Below are positions 50,001 to 60,619 of a DNA stretch of 64,000 bases, in pieces. Within the stretch, counting starts at the first letter, position 1. Every line of letters starts with the position of its first letter. The notes below the pieces were generated by a model. The model had not been told where the DNA came from. It did not search any database and saw nothing but the letters and a program-made list of their open reading frames with translations. The stretch is from Datnioides undecimradiatus (taxonomy: Eukaryota > Chordata > Actinopteri > Lobotiformes > Datnioididae), in the NCBI GenBank assembly GCA_008933995.1, contig WARS01000030.1, positions 1,877,501-1,941,500 of the forward strand, in the 5' to 3' direction. Both the position numbers and the translations under genes were made by a program.

Positions 50001-53000
50001 CAGCAACAAGATTGTTTTTTAGCTCTGTAGGATGCCCAGTATGAACAGTAAAAAACTATGGACAGTATAAAAAATAACATAAGTATAAAAAATAACACTC
50101 AGTAAGGAAATAATAATATATATACAAATATACAAGTATACAAATCTGGTATGGAATGGAGTACATGTCTGTGAATGAAGAATATACAGATCTTAAGTAC
50201 AATGTTGTAGGATATAAAATATAAATATGAATATGTATATATTGACTGTAGAGAATATACACATGTTATGTACACTGTAGTGGGATATAAATATAAATAT
50301 AGACATAAATATAATATGAAGAAGAATATGAAGAATATGAGAATATGAAGAATATAAGAATATGAAGAAGGAGCTGAGCCGAAAGGCGAAGCTCTCGATT
50401 TACCGGTCAATCTATGTTCCTACTCTCACCTATGGTCATGAGCTTTGGGTCATGACCAAAAGGACAAGATCATGGATACAAGCGGCCGAAATGGGTTTAC
50501 TCTGCAGGGTGGCAGGGCGCACCCTTCGTGATAGGGTGAGAAGCTCTGTCACCCGGAGGGAGCTCAAAGTAGAGCCACTGCTCCTCCACATTGAGAGGAG
50601 CCACCTGAGGTGGCTTGGGCATCTGTTTCGGATGCCTCATGTCCCACCGGGAGGAGGCCCCAGGGAAGACCAAGGACACGTTGGAGGGACTATGTCTCTC
50701 GACTATGTCTCTCGACTGGGATCCTCCCGGAAGAGCTGGAGGAAGTGTCTGGGGAGAGGGAAGTCTGGGCATCCCTGCTCAAGCTGCTGCCCCTGCGACC
50801 TGGCCCTGGCTAAGCGGAAGAAGATGGATGGATGGATGGATAAATAAAAGGGGTTTTATATCGTCTGCCTGATGGCAACAGTTCAAACAGGTGATGACAC
50901 AGATGTGTGGGGTCCTCGCACATGCTGGTTGCTTTCCTGAGGCACCTGGTGGTGTAGATCTCCTCCAGCGCGGGAAGTTGAGCCCCGATGATCTTTTGTG
51001 CACGGCAACAATGCACCAAAGTGCCTTCCTGTCCACTGCAGAGCAGCTGTGATACCACACTGAGATGCAGTATGTTAAAATGCTCTCTATGGAGCAGTGG
51101 TAGAAGGTTACCAGCATCTCTTATGGTAGTCTGGCCTTCTTCAGTGTCCTCAGGAAAAACAGCCTCCTCTGTGCCTTTTTCACCTCTGCTGTGGTGTGTG
51201 GTCCTCAGAGATATGTGCTCCCAGGAACCTGATGCTGGATACCCTCAGAGTGAAATACTCAACCTAGGATCTCCTGAAGTTGATGACAAGTTCTTTGGTC
51301 TTTCCAGCGTTCAGAGAGAGTTTGTTCTCTGAGCACCAGCCCACCAGGTTCCGTATCTCTGCTCTGCAGGCTGATTTGTCATTGTTGGTGATCAGCCCGA
51401 CCACAGTCGTGTCATCTGCAAATTTCACTATGGTGTTGGTGTCAAATGCAGGAACACAGTCGTGGGTGAACAGGGAGTACAGGATGGGACTGAACACACA
51501 CCCTTGTGGTGTGCCTGTGCTTAGGGTGATGGTGGAGGATGTGTGGGAGCCCAGAGCACTCTGAGAGGAAGTTCTGGATCCAATTGCAGAGATGTGGGCT
51601 CAGGCCAAACTGGTGGAGTTTGGTGGTGAGTTTGCCAGGGATGACCGTGTTCAGTCAGTGAGACCTCTGATCCCATGCCACATGCTCCTGGTGTCGGTGC
51701 TGTTGCAGTGGTCCTCCACCCGTTGTCTGTGGGAATCTTTAGCTTTTTTTTATGCCCTTCTTTAGATTGTGTCTGGCAACACTGTATACTGTGGTGTCAC
51801 CAGATTTAAAGGCATTATTGCATGTTTTTAGAAGGTTTATGACCATCCACTGTTTCTGGTTTGCATACCTCTTTATTTTCTCAGTCACTGTGATGTTTTC
51901 TACACAGCTGTTGATGTAGGAAAGTACAGTGGAGAGAGAACCAGAGGACTATTTATGATGGAAGTCAGTTTAACATGTCCGGATAGCTGTGAAAAAGCTT
52001 TGTATTGCATTGTTACTGAGCCACAAAATCAGTTCATCATATTATTTTATCTGTTTAGTGTTCAAGTATCAGTATCCAGACTGATAACACTCTTTGAGTT
52101 CAATTTTCTTTTCACTCAGAGTAACTCCAATTACATTTGGTTTGTTCTTTGTCACTATAGAAACTGTTATTTTGTTGTACATTTTAAACACTCTTCACCA
52201 TTACCAACATTAAATTGTCATAATTACACAAAAAAGCTTCTTCATTGTTCTCTCTGATAATCATTATCAAAACCACACTCTATCATTCTCTTTTTTACAA
52301 AATGTGGACTTTAATTCTGATACACTCATACCTGAGGCGCCTCATCTGTTAATTATACACATTAATATTAGAAAATTTAGCATCTGTTTTTTAGAAACCT
52401 TGCAGAATTAAATAGTTAAATAAAACCTCTGTTTCTCTGTATGTTGCAGTTTCTATGCAGACTTTGGGCCTCTCAATCTGGCAATGCTATACAGATACTG
52501 CTGCAAACTCAACAAGAAGCTCAAAGTAAGAGATAGAATTCTGCACTTTACATGTTTGACAATACTCAGTACAGTGCTCATAAACATGGCCGAGATATAT
52601 GGTGGAACAGTGTTCACCCACTTTCTCGGATTGACAGAAAACGCTGTGGAGCAATTCTATAGTCTACATTGTTTAGATATAAGACATTCAAACATAGGAC
52701 TATGCTGTTTTGTTGTTTCTTGTTGTTGATGATTTTTAATTAGATAATGACTTTTTTTTTCTTTAGTCCTTTATCATGTCTAGAAAGAAATTGGTCCATT
52801 ATACCAGTTATGACCAGAAGAAGAGAGCCAACGATGCAGTTCTCATTGGTGCCTATGCTGTAAATATTTATTTACTTGTCCTTCTATTAATTCTTACATC
52901 TGTTTGTACATCTACTCAATATTATTAATTTGGAACATCCTTTTTCCCATAGGTGATCTATTTGAAAAGAAGCCCAGAGGAAGCCTACAGGACTCTAATC

Positions 53001-55785
53001 TCAGGAAACAACACAGGCTACCTGCCATTCAGGTACTGGTGCTGAAGCTGGCAACTGAATATCAGATTTTTTTTCTAACTTATAAAGAAATTCCATTCAG
53101 TAAGACCACTATAAAAAGTCTTGCAATCCTTATGCATTAACATCAGAGATGTACCACTAGTACTTGTTTATTCTGTGTTTAAGTTAATATTCAAACTTAG
53201 TCCCTCCTACCCAGTCATTCCTTTACTGAGCTACAGTATAAGTGCTGTTATTTACTCCAGTGCCCCATCACCCCAAGTACAACAGTGTTTGAGGCCTGTC
53301 TGGTGAGCTATGTCCTTGGATCATCAAAGTGATTCATGAAACACAAGACACATGGACTTTTGAAACATTCATATCAAAATCAACCTACCAGCATCCCCAG
53401 AGTGCATTAATTAAATATATCTTGCTTGTTTAATCTGTTTAAGTAAGTTTTTATTGTTATTCTTTTTGTGATTATGTCATTTAATTTAATGGTATCTAGT
53501 AATTCTTACTGTACATTTCTTCTCTTCCATTCTTATTGTATATTTCTACTCTTTCATTACACTTCTCCACCATCATTGTATTTTGGACATTTGGTAAATT
53601 TTTGCCAATGCAACATCAAGGTAAACAGGATCAATGTAGTTGAAGACAAACATATGTTTGCGGAAAGATATAGCAAAGATATAGTACTCCATTTGCATAA
53701 AGTTGGGGACTTATGAGTGTCAGGTCAAAATACAGAATGCTTAGAATTAATGGAGCTGACTCTGAAACCCTGACTTGATTTGTCAGATTTTAATACTGGA
53801 TCCTATATTTTCCATTTGTCTAACCAGTCTGTTCGACATTCTAGTCCCCCTATTCAAAGCTATCCATGGCCATACAAGACTTTCAGGAATGCCTACATTT
53901 TACAGAAATACAGGCTGAATGATATGCTTTGTGACCATTTAACTGAATTTAGTGTTTGTGTGTGTGCTTATTTATGTGTCCCACAGGGATGCAGCAGCAG
54001 GAGAGTGCTCCTTCAACCTCACTGTCCTTGACTGCTTACAAGGGATTCGCAAGGTAAATAAGTTGCAAGATCAAAGTAAACAGTGTATTTCACAATTTAC
54101 CCATTTATACACACACAGTCATGTTCAGAACATGTTTGTCATGTCCTCTCAGGAGCGACATTACTTAGCACTGTCTTTAAAAAAAGACTGTCCTGAGTCA
54201 ACAGCCCTATCTTCTCTGTCTCACTCACTCTCTGTCTGTCTGTCTGTCTGTCTGTCTCTCCCCTTCAGGCATCACAACATGGTTTTTTTGACTTTGAACA
54301 TTTTGATGTTGAAGAATATGAACATTATGAGGTGAGGGCACGAAAACACACCTAGTCATACAGTCATAGACTACATGAATTACAATGAAGAAACACAATT
54401 TATGGTTACTGAGACAATAAAAAGAAATAAAAAAATCACTTATTGGAACAAAAAGGAAAAGCACTGAGTGTGTTTAGACACTGTGGCTGCACCCCAGACA
54501 GGGTACTTACTCTATGAGTCTAGAAGAAAATCATGGTAGATTGAAAATATCATCTGTTGCTAGCCTCCTTGACTTGTGGACAACTTATGAAAGAAGAAAG
54601 AGAGAACATGTTGATATTACTAATCTATATCCCCTAAAAACGGATTCAAATCATCAGCATCGGATTATTTTAAATATGCTTCTAAAAAAATTAAAGCTCA
54701 GGAATGAATGAATGGATGAAACCCTTGTGTTTTCATTTTAGCAAGGGTCATTGTAAATGAATATGATAATAAGAACTGTGCTAAATTTTATACTGCAACA
54801 ATAAGATATGTTCTGAAAAGTTATTGTACCATGAAAAAAATCATACCCTTACAACCCATTTTGTGATTGCACATATATTTTGCCACATACCCTTACTTAA
54901 TGCTTAAGTTATCCTTTTACTTAGTGTTGGAAACAAAATTTTAAGACAGCAACAGAGGCCAAATCCTGAGGCCATATCCTGATTTAAGTCATTTATCAGG
55001 AGATAATGTGAAAAACATGTCAAAAGTACTTGTAGTAATATTTACCAAAGCAATGTAACATACAGAAACTACAATTTTGCAATTATATTCTAAATCTTTA
55101 ATATGTATAGTTTTAGTACATAAGTCACACACAGCATCTCCTTCTTCCCTCTCTCTGTGGTTTAGCGAGTTGAAAATGGTGATATGAACTGGATTGTTCC
55201 AGGGCAATTGCTGGCGTTCAGCAGCCCTCATGCTCGCAGCAAGATAGAAAACGGTGAGTCAGATTTCATCTAAAGCCTCATTAAACAACTGAATTGCAAA
55301 TTAAGAGTTTTTTAAGGTCCCCAGAAAACATAGTCATATTTAACTGAATGTATTCATTTGAATAAAGCATCTAATGTCATTGGAAGGTTGATTCTAAGCA
55401 TGATATTACAGGGCCAATGCTCAATTACTGAATTGTACTGAATACATAGTTATTTTAGTCAGATACTGGCATTTTTCCTGTTATTTTGTTTTATAACTCT
55501 GTACTAAGAACTCATAATCATTGTGTTTACAGGTTATCCTCTTCATGCACCAGAGGCATATTTTGCATACTTTCGACAAAATGACATCACAGCCGTGGTC
55601 CGTTTAAACAGGAAGTTGTATGACAGCAGGCGGTTTGAAGAAGCAGGATTTGAGCATCATGATCTCTTCTTCCAGGATGGGACCACGCCCTCTGACCTAA
55701 TTATCAGGCGCTTCCTGCACGTGTGTGAAAGTACTAAAGGAGCTGTGGCTGTGCACTGTAAAGGTGGGAGTTATATATACATACA

Positions 55786-55824
<39 letters not shown>

Positions 55825-57636
55825 ATCATATATATCTTTATTTGTTTAAAACTTGTCACTTCTAATCATCTTTTTTTAAACTTGTCATCCAAACACAGCT
55901 GGCCTAGGCCGTACAGGTACCCTGATTGGATGCTACCTGATGAAGCACTTTCGGTTCACTGCAGCTGAGGCTATTGCTTGGATTAGAATTTGCCGGCCTG
56001 GATCCATCATCGGTCCCCAGCAGAACTTCTTAGAAGAGTGAGTTTCACCATAATATAAATACATTTGGTGATATGGCTTTGAAGATAATTTGACAGGATT
56101 TTGATTAGTCATATTTGAGATTCCATTTGCGAGACACATGGACAGCTGTTTGTTAGCAAGGAAATTTTTTATTGAGGTCCCAATGACTTGACGTGATTTT
56201 TTTGTTAATCAGTTAGCTAATTTGTACACAGAAAATGTATCCAAAACCCCACCTAGGTAAAGAATTTGGCAGGCTTAATGTACAGTATTGTCTGTTTCTT
56301 TTGTGCATGTATAGGAAACAGCACAGTCTCTGGGTCCAGGGAGATGTTCACCGCTCAAAACAGAAACTGCTTCAGCAGAGACTCAGTAGACAGCAGCAAC
56401 AACAGTGTCAACAACAGCAGTTTCACAGACCTGATTGTGAGGAAGGGAGACAGGAATCCATGTCCTGTATACTCTCCAGTATGGATGACCTGTCAATCAA
56501 CACCACCTTTTACAAATCACACAGCTTGGATGAGGTGAGAGCCAGGACATGCTGGCATCCTTAATATTTCTCACTTAATAAAGATAATTTATATTTTTAT
56601 TATAGTGTGACCCAGCAATGACTTAACATTTTCTTAAAATTAAATTTTTATACTGATAAAACATTCTCTTTTTCTATATAAATTTGTGTAGAGTAACTGC
56701 AAAGAAGGAAGTCTAACTCAGGGAGACAAACTTAGAGCACTGAAGGGAAAACGACCACCCAGATCAACTTCCTCCTCTTCAAGGTAAACCTTGTTTATAA
56801 TTTGGTTGTGGTTAACATTAGGGTTTTGGTTTGGGTAAGTCAGACATGTAGTCATTGGTAGTAATAGTTATAGATAGTTATTTCCAAGATCTAGACCACC
56901 AGTGGTCCATCTATGCCAATGCTATTATTTATTTTGCCTTACTAGACCTAACCCGAGGGCATACATAGACTTTTCAAAATTGACATCTGTCTGACCATCT
57001 TATTAGTTTTGAACCAAATCTGCATTGTTCTTATTGGTAAGTTTGGTGTGTGGGTGTGCAGGTCTTTTAAGAATTTCTTAACCTTTCAAATGTTTTCTCA
57101 TGACACATATTCAGTTCATGTGTCATATTTTGCAACAATGCATATTTACTCATCGTGAATATATGCTGTCATTTCACATTTTCCTTTTTGGGGAAATAAA
57201 AAAAAACTTTTTTCAATTTTTTATGACTGTTAGTTGTATTGTATAACATGCATGTTATGATCCATTTATTTGTTTTCATTTCTTATTCAGGTTAAACCTG
57301 TCCAAGGCCTCTCACTGCTCCATTCTCCCACCCCCTAAATCTACTAAAGTACCCCTGTCATCCTCCTCATCTTCAAAGACACTGGTTCGTAGCACCTCCT
57401 CTTCTACTATACACAGCAAGAGGTGAGTGTCCATGTTATTGTTCTTCTGAAATGTCTTTTTTAATAATATTTCTCACATCATCCTTAAGATTAAAAACAG
57501 AAAGCAGAGCCTAATCAGAATTAATTTAAAAAATTTCTTAAGGAAAATCATCTTATCTTTTTTCCTGTTTACCATTTGTCTCCCCAGTCCCTTCAGCCTC
57601 AGTCTGTTCAGCACTAAGCCTTCCGTCATTCACTGA
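47016..57636 (+). CDS. cdc14a: cdc14a: CDC14-family dual-specificity protein phosphatase, 14 coding exons, complete
   Basis: Dephosphorylates proline-directed phosphoserines on CDK substrates; vertebrate CDC14A acts at centrosomes, actin structures and cilia (family knowledge). Exons: 47016-47061, 47578-47668, 52450-52525, 52767-52859, 52953-53032, 53987-54053, 54269-54331, 55166-55253, 55533-55763, 55899-56037, 56315-56534, 56692-56783, 57291-57422, 57588-57636. All are GT-AG with continuous phase: 1467 nt, 488 aa. The N-terminal domain (about 1-170) has KDRLYFATL and [20 protein letters not shown]. The catalytic domain has [12 protein letters not shown] at 276-287, with Cys277 nucleophile and Arg283. 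The CDC14A assignment over B rests on the N-terminus and on [12 protein letters not shown] and the ENGD segment. The C-terminus is short: human isoforms reach about 594 aa. Confidence 0.96.
47578..47668 (+). CDS. cdc14a: cdc14a exon 2
   Basis: Encodes [29 protein letters not shown]. Splits Ser at the junction to exon 3. Acceptor CATAG, donor GTAAGC. Confidence 0.95.
47985..48412 (+). mobile_element. TTAA MITE copy E (3'-truncated)
   Basis: TTAA at 47985-47988, intact terminal repeat AGGGGACATATTATG, colinear with the other copies to about 48412 (GGCATTTGTGTTG). Truncated at nearly the same point as copies A and D. Confidence 0.8.
48893..49160 (+). mobile_element. tRNA-derived SINE
   Basis: A-box-like GTGTCTCAGAGGTAGG at 48901, B-box GGTTTGATCC at 48945-48954, then TGCCGAAGTGTCCTTGGGCA, AAGACACTAAACCC and the body ending AAAGTGCTTTGAGTGGTAAG and GCACTGTATAAGTG. 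Same family as 23321-23606. Confidence 0.8.
49978..51720 (-). mobile_element. L2/CR1-group LINE, (TAGAA)n tail, interrupted by a Rex3-like insert
   Basis: The minus-strand 3' tail is the TAGAA repeat at 49978-50000. Coding remnants run from 50850 upward: [43 protein letters not shown] (catalytic FADD) and [14 protein letters not shown]. Between the end of the coding part and the 3' UTR-like tail lies the plus-strand Rex3-like segment at 50345-50845. Several frameshifts. Confidence 0.7.
50345..50845 (+). mobile_element. RTE/Rex3-like LINE 3' fragment with (GATG)n tail
   Basis: Plus-strand frame with [54 protein letters not shown] and [20 protein letters not shown], the usual ending of fish RTE-clade (Rex3) ORFs. 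It is followed by the GC-rich 3' region and a GATG/GGAT tetranucleotide tail at about 50822-50841. Contains a short local duplication (GACTATGTCTCTC at 50688 and 50701). Confidence 0.75.
52450..52525 (+). CDS. cdc14a: cdc14a exon 3
   Basis: Encodes [25 protein letters not shown], the most conserved N-domain segment of CDC14. A frame continuing past the donor into the intron adds non-homologous residues and is not coding. Confidence 0.96.
52767..52859 (+). CDS. cdc14a: cdc14a exon 4
   Basis: Encodes [31 protein letters not shown]. Acceptor CTTTAG after a T-rich tract, donor GTAAAT. Confidence 0.95.
52953..53032 (+). CDS. cdc14a: cdc14a exon 5
   Basis: Encodes [26 protein letters not shown]. 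Separated from exon 4 by only 93 bp. Confidence 0.95.
53987..54053 (+). CDS. cdc14a: cdc14a exon 6
   Basis: Encodes [22 protein letters not shown] after the split arginine. Acceptor CCACAG, donor GTAAAT. Confidence 0.95.
54269..54331 (+). CDS. cdc14a: cdc14a exon 7
   Basis: Encodes [21 protein letters not shown]. Twenty-one codons, phase 0 at both ends. A (TCTG)n run lies just upstream, at about 54233-54256. Confidence 0.95.
55166..55253 (+). CDS. cdc14a: cdc14a exon 8
   Basis: Encodes [29 protein letters not shown], the linker between the N-terminal and catalytic domains. Confidence 0.96.
55533..55763 (+). CDS. cdc14a: cdc14a exon 9 (catalytic domain, nucleophile Cys277)
   Basis: Encodes [25 protein letters not shown], the general-acid loop region [10 protein letters not shown], and ends AVHCK. 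His276 and the catalytic Cys277 are the last residues but one, so the P-loop is split by the intron. A (CA)n run begins about 24 bp past the donor (55787-55818). Confidence 0.97.
55899..56037 (+). CDS. cdc14a: cdc14a exon 10 (rest of the P-loop)
   Basis: Encodes [20 protein letters not shown] and [20 protein letters not shown], completing the C-x5-R loop with Arg283 and the substrate-pocket QQ motif. Confidence 0.97.
56315..56534 (+). CDS. cdc14a: cdc14a exon 11 (Q-rich insertion)
   Basis: Encodes [15 protein letters not shown], then a glutamine-rich stretch (residues 351-360, five Gln, Cys, four Gln), then [20 protein letters not shown]. The Q-rich part has no counterpart in human CDC14A, where the linker to the conserved LSxLDD motif is shorter. 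Confidence 0.94.
56692..56783 (+). CDS. cdc14a: cdc14a exon 12
   Basis: Encodes [30 protein letters not shown], including the [10 protein letters not shown] motif shared by all vertebrate CDC14s. Confidence 0.95.
57291..57422 (+). CDS. cdc14a: cdc14a exon 13 (Ser-rich tail)
   Basis: Encodes [20 protein letters not shown] followed by serine-rich low-complexity sequence. Weakly conserved; identified by phase, consensus junctions and composition. Confidence 0.85.
57588..57636 (+). CDS. cdc14a: cdc14a exon 14 (stop codon)
   Basis: Completes a split serine, then [15 protein letters not shown] and TGA. The phase fits exon 13 and the acceptor CCCCAG is good. An alternative longer 3' end, as in human isoforms, cannot be excluded. 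Confidence 0.8.
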
Positions 57637-58250
57637 CTTCATTGTTTGGACTTTTACATTGTGCTCACAAACTGCGTCAACTGATGATGAAGTCAAAAAC
57701 TACTAACTACCAGCATGTCATGCTTCCCTGAGCCTTAAACATTTTGTTAGCCTTTAACAGACAAATATTCATCATGATAAGAAATAACTGCACACTTAGG
57801 GATTCACAGAGCTGAAAGCTCTGAAAGAAACTCAGGGCAAAATAATTTTTTTGAGTTTCACCAGCTTTGTAAGAGAGAGCTAATTGATCACATTACCAGC
57901 ATCAAAACTCATTTTTGGTAGATAATAGGCAAATGATTTGTTTTACTAAGAGATTGAGGGATTTGCAGATTTGAGTGTCTGTGATGACACAGAGTAGTAT
58001 GTAAACATTTATCTTGTGAAATATTCCTGCATAAATACATAAAAGAAGTTATCTGTGAATATTTAATGGGATGATTTGTATATAGGCACGGGTGGACTTG
58101 ATGTCATGTTTTTGGCTGCAGTCATTGACAATCGTGTTCTCAGTTTAAAGGTAAAATAAAAGAATGTACCATGTTGATTTGGTTAAATGTGTTGGAATGT
58201 AAGTGCTATACATTGTACACTCTCAGGATGTTGTGTGGGCTGATATTTGT
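57637..58250 (+). other. cdc14a 3' UTR
   Basis: Follows the stop codon. AATAAA at 58155-58160 is a plausible polyadenylation signal about 520 nt downstream of the stop, and lies about 90 bp before MITE copy F. Confidence 0.55.
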
Positions 58251-58991
58251 TTAAAGGGGACATATTATGGCAGCTGAAAGCTGTTTTAAAAAAGCTTTTG
58301 AATTTCTTTGCAAAAAAAATCTGAAATTCAGCCTCTGAGGAGGGTCTGCATTCTCCCATCTCTACCTTCATTATCTATGCGGTATTCTGAGTGGGCAGGG
58401 AGGCCATGATAATGAGGCACTGTGTTGATTGGCTGCCTGAATGACTATGGAGGGGGAGGGTGCAGAGTGGTGCAGGACCGGTATCCAAATGGCTAGCGCA
58501 CCTGACGAGCAACCTGCAGCTGTACACTATAGCTATGACCCAGAATGTGACGGCGAACAGCGGGAGGAAACGCTTGAAAAGAATAAAAAAATAAAATGCA
58601 ACCATGGTCCCCGCTGGTCTTCTGGGGCTGGGACAGAATATAGGCATTTGTGTTGGTGTTTACAACCAACAACAGAGCAATTTACATGTCTGGCTCTGAC
58701 CGACGACATCACGACACACCACTAGCTTACCTCTGGAAACTTCACCTAGCGGAATGAATGCCCCCCTCTCAGTGGTTTCACTCAGAGGAAGACGGCCTAT
58801 GTAAATCACTCCTGTTGTTATGTAACGACAGGAACTGAATCTGAACGGCCTGTAGGAGCCCCATTTTACCAGTGGGTGGGCTGTAGAGATGATGCAGGAC
58901 TTGTTTGCCTTCCTCTGAGTTTGTAGGCTGAGGAGGGACTAGTTTAAATATGAGGAAAAAAAACATGTTTTTCATAATATGTCCCCTTTAA
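58251..58991 (+). mobile_element. TTAA MITE copy F, full length (741 bp)
   Basis: TTAA at 58251-58254 and 58988-58991, perfect 15-bp AGGGGACATATTATG repeats at both ends. The ORF-like block near 58490-58600 reads [18 protein letters not shown] in the plus frame. Best reference copy in the window. Confidence 0.92.
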
Positions 58992-59996
58992 AATTTATAT
59001 AACAAGTTTTACTTTATTTTATCTGACAGAATACACAGCCCAGTGTTGTACTTTATTTGTTTTTTTTGTGTTTTAAAAATGGTGAAAGCACATAGGTTAT
59101 TTTTAAAGGACTCTTTTAGAATGACCTTCTTCAATAGTCAATAGTCAGTAAAATTTCTGCTATCACTGAAGTAATTGTGATCCACAGAAAAGGCATTTGA
59201 TTCCACAGGACACAAATAATTGAAACTTATTATATAACCCTAACTTATTAGGGTTGTAAATGTAAAGTGTTCCCCCTAGCACAATCTTTCAACCCATATA
59301 GGTCTTCCTTCAGCTGAAGCACAGAAAAGAAAAGGAAAAAGCCATTGTTTGCAGACTCCCAAGAGATGTTGTCTGGTTAGTGAGTGATGAAAACCAACCA
59401 CAGTCCTGTATATATCCACCTGCCCCCATGTAACAGAGGTGTGATTTTTGTAAACTGAATGTCCACTCTGTATATTTTTAACACTGAATGTACACTACTG
59501 TTATTTTAGGTTTATAGTTATACCATGTTAATGATTTGAATCCTGTACAAAAATAGTCTCATGTTGGTGTTTATGAATTTAAAGAAATTTTACTAGTTGT
59601 TCTGTATATAATAATATATTATTATTATTGTTATTATTATCATCATTATTAACCTTTTGATTTTGTGTGTATTTTACCCTGAATTCGATTATTTGATATT
59701 TTCCTTTGGTTATGTATATCTAGAAGTTTTATTTTGCTAGAGGTAGGTTAAAGGTAGAGGTAGGTTAAAGGTAGATTTAAGTATAGTAACTGATCGCTGT
59801 GCCTCTTCTATACTGTCCAGTGAATGCACGGTTTGGAATGAAAAGCAAAAAGGAAACACAGGTGAAAAACGTCCTATTTTGGAGGCAGAAAAAATTCCTG
59901 ATTCACTAATTCCTGAATCACTCAGGAATTTTTCCTGAGCCAATGTCTGATTTTAGATCTTGTGCTGTAGCAATTCGTAAAATAGCGTGGAGGTTG
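58992..59996. other. Gene-free stretch
   Basis: No gene or classified repeat is seen. It contains an 18-bp duplication (GAGGTAGGTTAAAGGTA near 59739-59773) and a small inverted repeat, AAAATTCCTGA with TCAGGAATTTT, near 59889-59933. Confidence 0.6.
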
Positions 59997-60590
59997 TCAT
60001 CGGTGATGCATGATCTGTACTTGGTCTTGTTTTTTATTGAAAACATGTTTGCAGAGATAGGTGAAGTTTATACTAATTGTGATTATGTTGGAGATCTGTG
60101 TGATGACTTGTTTGCATCCCTGCAGCCACCGACTCAGTTGGAAGAGATGCTTGGTTATGTCACGCAAAATAGCAAAATGACACAGCCAGTTTGGATCTGA
60201 CAGTTCAGACAAGGGCTTTCCTTTACTTTGCATGATAAGAGCAATTTATTCCCTAAGCTCAACTGCACTCTTGCTCAGCCTCCTTACTTCTGTATGGTAC
60301 GTCCCCAATGCTCCAAGCCCACCTCCTGCAAAAACAGGTGCAACTGCTGGTGATTCAGGCCACGCGCTTGAATGAAGTTCACTGTTTTCACGACTATGGT
60401 CATTATATCATCCAGTTCCAGAACCTTTCCACACAGAGCTTCTTGATGGATAATGCAATGATGTGTTATCAGAGGTGTGTGGCAGTTACTTTTTTGCAAT
60501 TTCTTCCTCATTAGTCCAACCAAGTCTTTTCTCCACACATTGCAGGTACACCATCGGTAGTTAGCCACACCAATGTTTCAGAAAGTGTTT
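59997..60590 (-). pseudogene. hAT transposase relic, GTF2IRD2/ZBED5-like type
   Basis: Two minus-strand frames carry adjacent parts of one protein family. The upstream part (60284-60568) has [20 protein letters not shown] and [19 protein letters not shown]; the downstream part (59997-60233) has [13 protein letters not shown] and [17 protein letters not shown]. These match the hAT transposase-derived C-terminal module found in GTF2IRD2 and several fish ZBED-like proteins. A frameshift or gap separates them, and a further frameshift near 60560 precedes a [11 protein letters not shown]-like block. Non-functional. Confidence 0.75.
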
Positions 60591-60619
60591 TTTAAAGACA
60601 TTAAACAGTATTTAAGGAT

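Larger units (their letters stand above)
47669..52449 (+). other. cdc14a intron 2 (4.8 kb), retroelement-rich
   Basis: Holds MITE copy E, a tRNA-derived SINE and a LINE with a Rex3-like piece inside it. The rest (for example 51730-52440) shows no recognised feature. Confidence 0.85.

Noticed and set aside
59888-59934. Hairpin resembling a rho-independent terminator
   Set aside because: Bacterial-type termination does not apply in a vertebrate genome; a small AT-rich inverted repeat is enough.
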